64,000 nucleotides of DNA from NCBI GenBank assembly GCA_030432695.1, contig JAUILN010000024.1, positions 1 through 64,000 on the forward strand, in the 5' to 3' direction. Below are positions 15,929 to 23,055 of this stretch, in pieces. Made by a program: the position numbers and the translations under genes. The DNA is from a bacterium. GTDB taxonomy: Bacteria; Planctomycetota; UBA1135; UBA2386. The first letter of the stretch is position 1. Every line of letters starts with the position of its first letter. The notes below the pieces were generated by a model. The model was not told the DNA's origin. It made no database searches and saw only the letters and a program-made list of their open reading frames with translations.

Positions 15929-17869
15929 ATGCACGCCGCGCTGCGCATCCTCGCCCTCGCCGCCGTCACCGGCACCGACCTGGCCTGCACTGCGGCGACG
16001 ACCCAGTCCCGCCCGCCGAACGTCGTCTACGTGATGGCCGACGAGCTGGCCTACTACGAGCTGTCGCACCTGGGCAACCCGTACCTCCGCACGCCGCACA
16101 TCGACGCCATGGCGGCCGAGGGCCTGCGCTTCACCCACGCCTACGCCGGCGCCCCGGTCTGCGCGCCGCTGCGCTGCAACCTGATGACCGGCAAGCACGC
16201 CGGCCATGCCTCGGTGCGCGCCAACGACGGCGGCACGCCGCTGCGGGCCGGCGAGCCGACGATCGCCAGCGTGCTGAAGGCGCGCGGCTACGCCACCGGC
16301 GGCTTCGGCAAGTGGGGCTGCGGCGGCCGCGATTCGACCGGCATCCCCGAGGAGCACGGCTTCGACGTGTTCTTCGGCTACTACGACCAGGTCCACGCGC
16401 ACTCCTACTACCCCCCGTACCTGATCCGCAACAGCGAGGAGGTGGTGCTCGAGGGCAACGTCGGCGGGCGCTCGGGGCAGACCTACTCGCACTACGTGAT
16501 CCTGGACGAGGCCCGCGCCTTCCTGCGCGAGCACCGGGACGAACCGTTCTTCTGCTACCTGCCGATCACGCCGCCCCACGGCATGTACGACATCCCGGCG
16601 AACGACCCCGCCTGGCAGCTCTACGAGGACGCCGAGTGGCTGGACGACCCCGCCGTGACCGACGAGGTGCGCAACTACGCGGCGATGGTGAGCATGGTCG
16701 ATCGCAACCTCGGCGAGCTGCTCGAGCTGCTGCGCGAACTCGACCTCGAGGACGAGACCATCGTCTTCTTCACCGGCGACAACGGCGGCCAGGACCGGTT
16801 CCGCTCCGACGCCCATCCCCGCGGCTTCTTCGGTCCGAACGTCGACCCGCTGACCGGCGACGACCTGCGCGGCCAGAAGGGCGACCTCCACGAGGGCGGC
16901 CTGCGGATCCCGTTCCTGGTCCGCTGGCCGGGGCGCATCGAGGCCGGCCGGGTCAGCGAGCTGGTCTTCTACCAACCCGACGTCTTGCCGACCCTGGCCG
17001 AACTCTGCGGCGCCGAGGCGCCGGACGACGTCGACGGCCACTCGATCCTCGCCGAGATCCTCGGCACCGGCCCGGCACCCGCACACGAGTTCCTGTACTG
17101 GGAGTTCGGCAACCAGACCGCGGTCCGCAGCGGCGATTGGAAGGGCGTCCGACACCGGACCCGGCGCGGTGACGAGAGCTGGGAGCTGTTCGATCTCGCC
17201 ACCGACCTCGGCGAGGACCGCGACGTCGCCGACCAGCACCCGGAGATCGTGGCCCGGCTCGCGGCGATCGCCGCGCGCGAGCACACGCCCGCGCAGTCCG
17301 GCAGCTACACCGACCCGGCCCGCACCCGCCACGAGCGCGACCGCCAGGCCAAGTGGGGCACGTCGGGCGCGGGTCCGACCGGGAACCGCCCCGCCGCGGT
17401 GCAGCGCCTCGAGGACCGCGACCTGATCCCCGCCGCGGGGTTGCGCGTCGTGAGCGCCAGCAGCGAGAACTCCGCCAACGGCAAGCGGGCCGCGCACGCC
17501 GTCGACGGCGACCCACGCACGATCTGGCACTCGCGCTGGTCGGAGGATCCCGCCCGGCCGCCGCACGAGCTGGTGATCGACCTCGGCGCGGAGCACCAGG
17601 TGCGCGGCCTCCGCTACCTGGCCCGTCAGGATGCGAGCTGGAACGGCGCGTTCGGCGACGTCGAGCTGTGGCTCGGACGGAGCCTGGAGGACCTGGCCGG
17701 CGAGCCGACGGCGCGCGGGACGTTCCAGCGGGTCCGCACCGCGCAGGCCCTCGACCTCGCGACGCCGGTGCGCGCCCGGTTCGCCAGGCTGCGCGTGCTG
17801 ACCGAGGCCGGCGGCGGGACCTGGGCTTCGGCGGCGGAGATCGGGTTCGTCGAGCGACGGGAGAAGTAG
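15929..17869 (+). CDS. Sulfatase with C-terminal F5/8-type C domain
   Basis: 646 residues from the ATG at 15929. A hydrophobic leader ends near LACTAATTQ. The sulfatase core has the formylglycine motif CAPLR (CxPxR) followed by TGKHAGH, plus FGKWGCGG and GDNGGQD. The first metal site reads MADEL instead of the commoner ADD. After about residue 505 a ~140-residue discoidin-like (F5/8 C) domain follows (AHAVDGDPRTIWHSRWS, ELVIDLG), which would bind a sugar polymer. It should be exported and cleave sulfate esters from a glycan, and it needs a formylglycine-generating enzyme encoded elsewhere. It is divergent from wbpI with a 93-base gap. Confidence 0.92.
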   Translation: MHAALRILALAAVTGTDLACTAATTQSRPPNVVYVMADELAYYELSHLGNPYLRTPHIDAMAAEGLRFTHAYAGAPVCAPLRCNLMTGKHAGHASVRANDGGTPLRAGEPTIASVLKARGYATGGFGKWGCGGRDSTGIPEEHGFDVFFGYYDQVHAHSYYPPYLIRNSEEVVLEGNVGGRSGQTYSHYVILDEARAFLREHRDEPFFCYLPITPPHGMYDIPANDPAWQLYEDAEWLDDPAVTDEVRNYAAMVSMVDRNLGELLELLRELDLEDETIVFFTGDNGGQDRFRSDAHPRGFFGPNVDPLTGDDLRGQKGDLHEGGLRIPFLVRWPGRIEAGRVSELVFYQPDVLPTLAELCGAEAPDDVDGHSILAEILGTGPAPAHEFLYWEFGNQTAVRSGDWKGVRHRTRRGDESWELFDLATDLGEDRDVADQHPEIVARLAAIAAREHTPAQSGSYTDPARTRHERDRQAKWGTSGAGPTGNRPAAVQRLEDRDLIPAAGLRVVSASSENSANGKRAAHAVDGDPRTIWHSRWSEDPARPPHELVIDLGAEHQVRGLRYLARQDASWNGAFGDVELWLGRSLEDLAGEPTARGTFQRVRTAQALDLATPVRARFARLRVLTEAGGGTWASAAEIGFVERREK

Positions 17870-17924
17870 TCGTGAGCCGCGCGGTGGTCCCTCGCGACGC
17901 GATCTGCTCCACTCCGCACGCACC

Positions 17925-18983
17925 TTGGACGCCGCCGCCTCCCAGTCCGACCCGCCACCCCTCTGCTCGGTCGTGGTCGTCAACTGGAACGGCCTCGCCG
18001 ACACCCTGGCCTGCGTCGAGAGCCTGCTGGCCCAGACCTGGCCCGCGGTCGAGATCCAGGTGGTCGACAACGGCTCGGCGAACGGCGAGGCCGACGCGTT
18101 GGAACGGGCCTTCGGCGCGCGCATCCGGCTGATCCGGCACGCAGACAACCGCGGCTTCACCGGCGGCAACAACCCCGGCATGCAGCGCGCCCTCGACGAA
18201 GGCCGGGCCCGCTACGTGGCGCTGCTCAACAACGACGCGGTGGCCGCGCCCGACTGGCTCGAGCGGCTGGTCGGCTTCGCCGAGGCGCACGCCAATGCCG
18301 CGCTGCTGGCCAGCCACATGGTGTTCTTCGACGACCCGTCGACCACCGAGAACTGCGGGATCGACCTGCTCACCAGCGGCGAGGCGGTGCCGCGCGGTCG
18401 GGGCCGGCCGGCCAGCGCCTTCACCGAACCGGCACGGGTGCTCGGCGCCTGCGGCGGCGCCGTGCTCTACCGCGCCGACGCGCTGCGCACCCACGGCCTG
18501 TTCCGCGACGACTTCTTCGCCAACTTCGAAGACGTCGACCTGTCGCTGCGGATGCTGGCCTGCGGCGCGGAGTGCTGGTTCGTGCCCGGCACATTGGTGC
18601 GCCACCGGCTCAACGCGTCGATCGCCAAGGTCCGCAACGACACCTTCCGGATCCGGTCGGTGCGCAACCTCACCCGCGCGGTGTGGATCAACCTGCCGTG
18701 GCCGGTGCTGCTGCTCAATGCGCCGGCGCTGCTGATCAGCCACGTGCTGGTGCCGCTGCTGGCCCCGCTGGTCGGACAGCGCGACCTCGCGCGGATCCTG
18801 CGCGCCGGGCGCCGCGCGGCGTTCCGCGACGAGCCGTCGATCCGCACCCTGCGCCGCGAACTCGCACCGCGCCGCCGCGGCTCTGCGATGGCAATGTGGT
18901 GGCGGACCCGGAGCTTCCTCGGCGTCTACCTGCGCTACCTGATCGACGTGGTGGTGCTGCGCCGGCGGCGCTACATGGAGTAG
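17925..18983 (+). CDS. Glycosyltransferase family 2, rhamnosyltransferase-like
   Basis: About 352 residues with a TTG start; the exact start is uncertain because no ATG precedes the homology. GT-A features are SVVVVNWNGLADTLACVESLL, VVDNGS, NRGFTGGNN, the DxD-like LNNDA, and FANFEDVDLSLRM. The C-terminus has a hydrophobic stretch (~255-285) and a basic tail, consistent with membrane attachment. It lies 55 bases after the sulfatase. Its last 13 bases overlap the 3' end of the convergent glycosyltransferase gene. It likely adds a sugar to the surface glycan. Confidence 0.88.
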   Translation: MDAAASQSDPPPLCSVVVVNWNGLADTLACVESLLAQTWPAVEIQVVDNGSANGEADALERAFGARIRLIRHADNRGFTGGNNPGMQRALDEGRARYVALLNNDAVAAPDWLERLVGFAEAHANAALLASHMVFFDDPSTTENCGIDLLTSGEAVPRGRGRPASAFTEPARVLGACGGAVLYRADALRTHGLFRDDFFANFEDVDLSLRMLACGAECWFVPGTLVRHRLNASIAKVRNDTFRIRSVRNLTRAVWINLPWPVLLLNAPALLISHVLVPLLAPLVGQRDLARILRAGRRAAFRDEPSIRTLRRELAPRRRGSAMAMWWRTRSFLGVYLRYLIDVVVLRRRRYME

Positions 18984-20011
18984 GCGCGCGCGCGGCCGCG
19001 GGCCCGTCGCAGCGTCGCCCACAGGCCGAGCCGCAGGACCGCGCGCCCGGCCGCCCCGCTCCCGGCAGCCAGCGCGAAGGCCCGCACCAGCGGGTCCGCC
19101 GCCCCGCCGGGCAGCTCCTCGCGCGCGAAGCGGAGCCGGGCCGCCACCGCCTCCCGATCGCCGCGTTCCAGCGCCAGGAAGGCGTCGTGGAGCAGGGTGT
19201 TGCGGACCGCGGGGCAGGCGGGCTCGGGACCGTCGAGCAGGTCGGCGGGGAGCAGCCCGGCGTCGACGCCCAGCCGCCGCGCCGCGCGCACGACCGCGAG
19301 TTCCTCCCGGAACCGGGCCAGCCCGCGGTCGGGCGCCTGGGCCAGGCTGGAGGTCGCGCTCGCGGCGTGGCGGCGGTAGCCCACCAGCGGTTCGGGAATG
19401 CCGAGGAGGTCGTGGCCCGCGGCGAGCAGCGCGAAGTGCGCCTGCCAGTCGAGCGCGAAGCGCAGGCTCGCATCGAAGCCGCCGGCGTCGCGCAGGGCGG
19501 AGGTCCGGTAGACCACGCTCGGGCAGGCCACGAAGTTGCCCTCCAGCAGGCGGCGGTAGACCGCGGCGCGGTCGTGGTGGTCGAGCCCCGCCCACAGCCC
19601 CAGCTTGAACGCCTCGGGGCCGGCGTCGAGCGGCTGGCCCGTGTCGTCGACCGCGCGGGCGAGGCTGTGCACCGCCCCGGCGGAGGGCTCGGCCTCGAGG
19701 ACCTGGAGCGAGCGCGCCAGGAAGTCGGGCGCGTAGACGTCGTCCATGTGCGCGAGGCAGACGAACTCGCCGTCGACCAACTCGACGCAGCGGTTCCAGT
19801 TGGCGCCGATCCCCAACCGCTCGGGATTCTCGATCACCTCCACCTCGGCGCCGCCGAGCGCGCGCGCCCGCTCGGCCGAGCCGTCGCCCGACGCGTCGTC
19901 GACCACCAGGATCCGCTCGGCGCGCCGGGTCTGCGCGAGCAGCGACTCCAGGAGCGGCCGCAGATGCTCGCCGGCATTCCAGCAGGGCACGACGAACGTG
20001 GCGGAGGCCAT
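18971..20011 (-). CDS. Glycosyltransferase family 2
   Basis: 346 residues from the ATG at 20011. The N-terminal GT-A fold shows FVVPCWNAGEHLRPLLESLL, ILVVDDASGDGSAE, GIGANWNRC and the DxD-like HMDDVYAP. FALDWQAHFAL is the usual downstream acidic motif. The last ~120 residues are rich in Ala, Arg and Leu without clear motifs. It is tail to tail with the preceding GT2 gene, sharing 13 bases of 3' coding sequence, and divergent from the membrane protein at 20036 with only 24 bases between the two starts, so the promoters must overlap the coding starts. Confidence 0.85.
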   Translation of the reverse strand: MASATFVVPCWNAGEHLRPLLESLLAQTRRAERILVVDDASGDGSAERARALGGAEVEVIENPERLGIGANWNRCVELVDGEFVCLAHMDDVYAPDFLARSLQVLEAEPSAGAVHSLARAVDDTGQPLDAGPEAFKLGLWAGLDHHDRAAVYRRLLEGNFVACPSVVYRTSALRDAGGFDASLRFALDWQAHFALLAAGHDLLGIPEPLVGYRRHAASATSSLAQAPDRGLARFREELAVVRAARRLGVDAGLLPADLLDGPEPACPAVRNTLLHDAFLALERGDREAVAARLRFAREELPGGAADPLVRAFALAAGSGAAGRAVLRLGLWATLRRARGRARAYSM

Positions 20012-20035
20012 GGGCCGACGTTTATACCCGGGGTC

Positions 20036-20503
20036 GTGGAGCCCGAACGAGCCGCCGATGACCCGACCGCGGCCCCGCGCGCCCGCCGCGTCGTGCGCGG
20101 CCTGCTCCTCGGCCTGCTCGCCGCCCACCTGCTGATCGTGGTGGCCCGCATCCCACGCGCCGCCTGGAGCAAACGCCTCGACGAGCTCGAGGCCCATCAG
20201 CGGCTCGGCCGGCCGCGCTACCTGCTGGAGGGCGCGCACCTCGGCGGTGCCGACGTGGTCGAGGAGATCCTGGCCGAGACCCCGCCCGACTGCGCGGTGC
20301 TGTTCGACGGCCGCCGCCACGAGGCGATGGAGTTCGTGCCAGCCCTGCTGTTCCCACGCCTGGTCGTCGGCGCGGGTTCGGTGGATCCCGCCGCGCGCCA
20401 CGCCGCCGGCCGCCGCCTCGCGACGCGCCGCGACGCCGACGGACGCGAGCGGCAGCTGGTGATCGTGGGCCTCGGCGACGCGCTGGAGGTCCGGCTCCGG
20501 TGA
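20036..20503 (+). CDS. Small membrane-anchored protein of unknown function
   Basis: About 155 residues with a GTG start (EPERAADD). A single N-terminal membrane helix (VRGLLLGLLAAHLLIVVARI) is preceded by an Arg-rich stretch, so the rest probably faces the periplasm. No catalytic motif is recognised. Its stop overlaps the GTG start of the following polytopic protein (GTGA), so it may be a partner of that GT-C-like transferase. The start could lie a few codons further in. Confidence 0.6.
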   Translation: MEPERAADDPTAAPRARRVVRGLLLGLLAAHLLIVVARIPRAAWSKRLDELEAHQRLGRPRYLLEGAHLGGADVVEEILAETPPDCAVLFDGRRHEAMEFVPALLFPRLVVGAGSVDPAARHAAGRRLATRRDADGRERQLVIVGLGDALEVRLR

Positions 20504-21993
20504 GCGCCGCCGACCTGCTGACCCGGGGTGCCACCGCGACCTGCGCGGCGCTGGCTGGCTTCCTCGCGCACGCCGAGGTCGCGCTGCTGCTCGACGCACC
20601 GGGCCTGGGCCCCGGCCCGCTGGCCTCGGCGGCGGTCGCCGGCCTGCTCGGCGCGCTGCGTCGCCCCACGGCGGCACCACCCTCGCCGCGCCCCGCAGTC
20701 TGGATCCTCGCGATCGCCCTGCCGATCCTGCTGGCGGTCGGCACCGCACTGGTGGTCGGCACCCTCGGCTCTCCGGCACGCGACTGGGACGGCGCGGTCG
20801 GCTGGGAGCTGCGTGCCCGCTGGCTGGCTGCCGAGCCGACCCTCGACCAGCCGTTCTTCGCCGACGTGGCGGTGTACGGCCACACCCGCGAGTACCCCCT
20901 GCTCCAGCCGCTGGTCCATGCCCAGGCGATCCGCCTGTTCGGCGACGGTCCGGCGCGGCTGGTCTTCGTGGCGGGGTGGCTGGTGCTGATCGGCCTGGCG
21001 ATGGCGACCTGGCGACGGCTCGGAGTCTCGTGGAACGCCACCTGGCTCCTCGCCACGGCGCTCGGCGCCACGCCGATGCTGGCCAGCCCGACCTCTGGCG
21101 GGGTCGATTCGGGCTACGCGGAGCTGGCGGTCGCCACGACGCTGACCGCGGCGGCCGCCGGACTCGCGACCCGCGACCACCTGCTGCTGTTCCTCGGCAC
21201 CTTCCTGCTCACCTCCTGCAAGCCCGAGGGGATGCTCCTCGCAGGCGGGGTCCTGGTGGTGCCGTGGGTGGTGGGCGATCGCCGCGCGCTGTGCGCCGCC
21301 GGGCTCGGCCTGGCCGCCGCGCTCACCCTGTGGCTGCCGCTGCATGCCCGCCTGCTCGACGCACGCCCCGAGCCCGCGCTCCTGCTCGCGGCATCGCTCG
21401 GCGCGCTCGCCGCCTTCGTCGGCCTCGGCATCGCCCTGGCGCAGCTCGCCACGCCACGCACCCGGGTGGTCGCGCTGCTGGCCCTGGCCTTCGGCCTCGC
21501 CAGCGCCGCGACGCTGGATGGTTCGCTGGTCCCGGGAGCACTCGGCCAGCACGTGGCCGGGATCGCCGATCCGACGACGCTCGCGCAGCGCCTCCCCGAC
21601 CTGCTGCTCGCGCTGGCCGGCCAGGCGGTCGCGGTGAACCGCTTCGGACTGGCCTGGATCGTGGCCGTGGCTCTGGCGGTGGTGGGAACGAGGCCGAAGA
21701 GCGCCTGCCCCACGCCGGGCCTGGCGGTGCTGCTGGTGCTCGGCCTCGGGCTGGTCACGCTGGCGGGGCTCACCACGCCCGAGGACGACCTGCCGCACTT
21801 CGTCCGTTCGTCGCTCGACCGCCTGCTGCTCCAGCAGATCGGGGTGCTCTGGCTGCTGGTCGGCACCTGGGGCGCCGCGGCAGTCGGGGCACGCCCTCCC
21901 GATCCCGGACGGCCTGCCGAGCCCGACCCGGGGTCGACGATCAGACCGACGCCAGCACCAGCTCCGCGCGCCGCACCGCCTCGGGACTGCTGA
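20500..21993 (+). CDS. Polytopic membrane protein, GT-C (family 39/ArnT)-like
   Basis: 497 residues with about ten hydrophobic segments. After the second one comes a periplasmic-type loop with RDWDGAVGWELRARWLA and HTREYPLLQPLVHA, resembling the first loop of lipid-phosphate-sugar-dependent GT-C transferases, where the acidic residue is catalytic. It is coupled to the small anchored protein upstream (GTGA overlap). It may add a sugar to a lipid or glycan on the periplasmic side. Assignment rests on topology and this loop only. Its last 53 bases overlap the 3' end of the convergent nucleotidyltransferase-like gene. Confidence 0.65.
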   Translation: MSAADLLTRGATATCAALAGFLAHAEVALLLDAPGLGPGPLASAAVAGLLGALRRPTAAPPSPRPAVWILAIALPILLAVGTALVVGTLGSPARDWDGAVGWELRARWLAAEPTLDQPFFADVAVYGHTREYPLLQPLVHAQAIRLFGDGPARLVFVAGWLVLIGLAMATWRRLGVSWNATWLLATALGATPMLASPTSGGVDSGYAELAVATTLTAAAAGLATRDHLLLFLGTFLLTSCKPEGMLLAGGVLVVPWVVGDRRALCAAGLGLAAALTLWLPLHARLLDARPEPALLLAASLGALAAFVGLGIALAQLATPRTRVVALLALAFGLASAATLDGSLVPGALGQHVAGIADPTTLAQRLPDLLLALAGQAVAVNRFGLAWIVAVALAVVGTRPKSACPTPGLAVLLVLGLGLVTLAGLTTPEDDLPHFVRSSLDRLLLQQIGVLWLLVGTWGAAAVGARPPDPGRPAEPDPGSTIRPTPAPAPRAAPPRDC

Positions 21994-22732
21994 GTTCGAG
22001 GACCGGCCCGTGGACCTCCTCGCCGACCAGCACGCCCTGGTTGCGCAGCACGAACTGGAACACCTCTTCCAGCGTCACATCGACGCGGTCGGGATCCACG
22101 TGGCGGAGCAGGTCGGTCTCGACCAGGCCGACTCCGGCGGTCTCGAACTCGAGTGTCGGATCGACCTCGGCCCGCGCCAGCCGCAGGATCCGGCCACTGC
22201 GATCCATCTCCACCCGCAGCGAACCTGCCGGACGCGCCTCGCGACGGGACACGCGCCGCACCGCGAGCGTGGCGATCGCCGGGCTGGTGGCGTGCGAACG
22301 GATCAGCGCCGCCAGGTCGAAGCCGTAGAGCAGCCCGGCGTCGACCAGCAGGAAGCTCGCCGATTCACCCCCGGTGCCGACCAACCGGTCGCGGACCGAC
22401 AGGGCGAGCGACGCCAGACCCGTCATCGGCGGCACGCACTCGATGGACTGCAGGCCCGCGAAGGTGCCGACCTCACCGGAGGAAACCAGCCGGCGGATCT
22501 CGTGGCAACGACCACCGGGTTCTCCCCCAGCCGCCATCAAGGCGTGGTCGACGCCATGCTGCGCCAACCAGCGCAGGAGATGAATCTCGGCAGGGAGACC
22601 GGCGACCATCGGCCTCTCCACGGGAGAGGAACCGCCGGCCAACGGCGCACCTGCCAGCGGAGCCGCACCGCCGGCAACCGCCTCGGAGGCGCTCCGACCG
22701 CGAGCGGCCTTCTCGAACAACACTGCCTTCAT
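21941..22732 (-). CDS. Degenerate sugar-phosphate nucleotidyltransferase-like protein
   Basis: 263 residues from the ATG at 22732, with AGGA 5 bases upstream. The layout follows RmlA/GlmU-type nucleotidyltransferases: MKAVLF, then RPMVAGLPAEIHLLRWLAQHGV (compare KPLVPVAGKPILEHLL), then LVDAGLLYGFDL, then a substrate-loop region AGVGLVE. The signature GxGTRL loop that binds NTP is missing; in its place is an Ala/Gly/Ser-rich stretch. The metal-binding Asp of the NGD motif is not conserved. It is probably a non-catalytic relative, possibly regulatory, or a decaying gene, though the frame is intact. A coding function is likely given coherent downstream homology. Confidence 0.65.
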   Translation of the reverse strand: MKAVLFEKAARGRSASEAVAGGAAPLAGAPLAGGSSPVERPMVAGLPAEIHLLRWLAQHGVDHALMAAGGEPGGRCHEIRRLVSSGEVGTFAGLQSIECVPPMTGLASLALSVRDRLVGTGGESASFLLVDAGLLYGFDLAALIRSHATSPAIATLAVRRVSRREARPAGSLRVEMDRSGRILRLARAEVDPTLEFETAGVGLVETDLLRHVDPDRVDVTLEEVFQFVLRNQGVLVGEEVHGPVLELSSPEAVRRAELVLASV

Positions 22733-22922
22733 GTGGTCCTGACGTCCGACGACTTGCTTACTCGGTCCGTTCCTCCGGGGAATCAAGCAGCGACAAAAAC
22801 CAACGGCCTCGGTCCGGGACCACGAGTGCAGCGACACCGGTGATGCCGCTATCGTGGCCTGCCGAGCATCCGCTCTGCCCGCCCTCGGATCGACGATCCA
22901 GGCTCGCTCCCTTCGAGTGCCG

Positions 22923-23055
22923 GACCTCTCGGAGGTCACGCAGTGAGTCTGCAACCAGATCGATTTTATAGACTCACTTCAGGTCTCTGCGGCCCGCTAC
23001 GCGGGCCGCGGGAGTTCGTGACTCCGAAGAAGTCACGAGCTTCCGACGAGCGGAA
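22923..23055 (+). promoter_or_regulatory. Structured upstream/leader region of ppk with successive inverted repeats
   Basis: Perfect inverted repeats follow one another up to the start codon: GACCTC/GAGGTC (22923-22937); AGTGAGTCT/AGACTCACT (22942-22978), which flanks a -10-like TATAGA (22967-22972); GCGGCCCGC/GCGGGCCGC with a 3-base loop (22989-23009); GGAGT/ACTCC (23011-23025); TCGTGACT/AGTCACGA (23016-23038); GAAG/CTTC (23026-23043); and TTCCG/CGGAA (23041-23055), which would hide the ribosome-binding site. Several are mutually exclusive, as expected of a switch. The pairing is read directly; function is inference. Confidence 0.5.
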
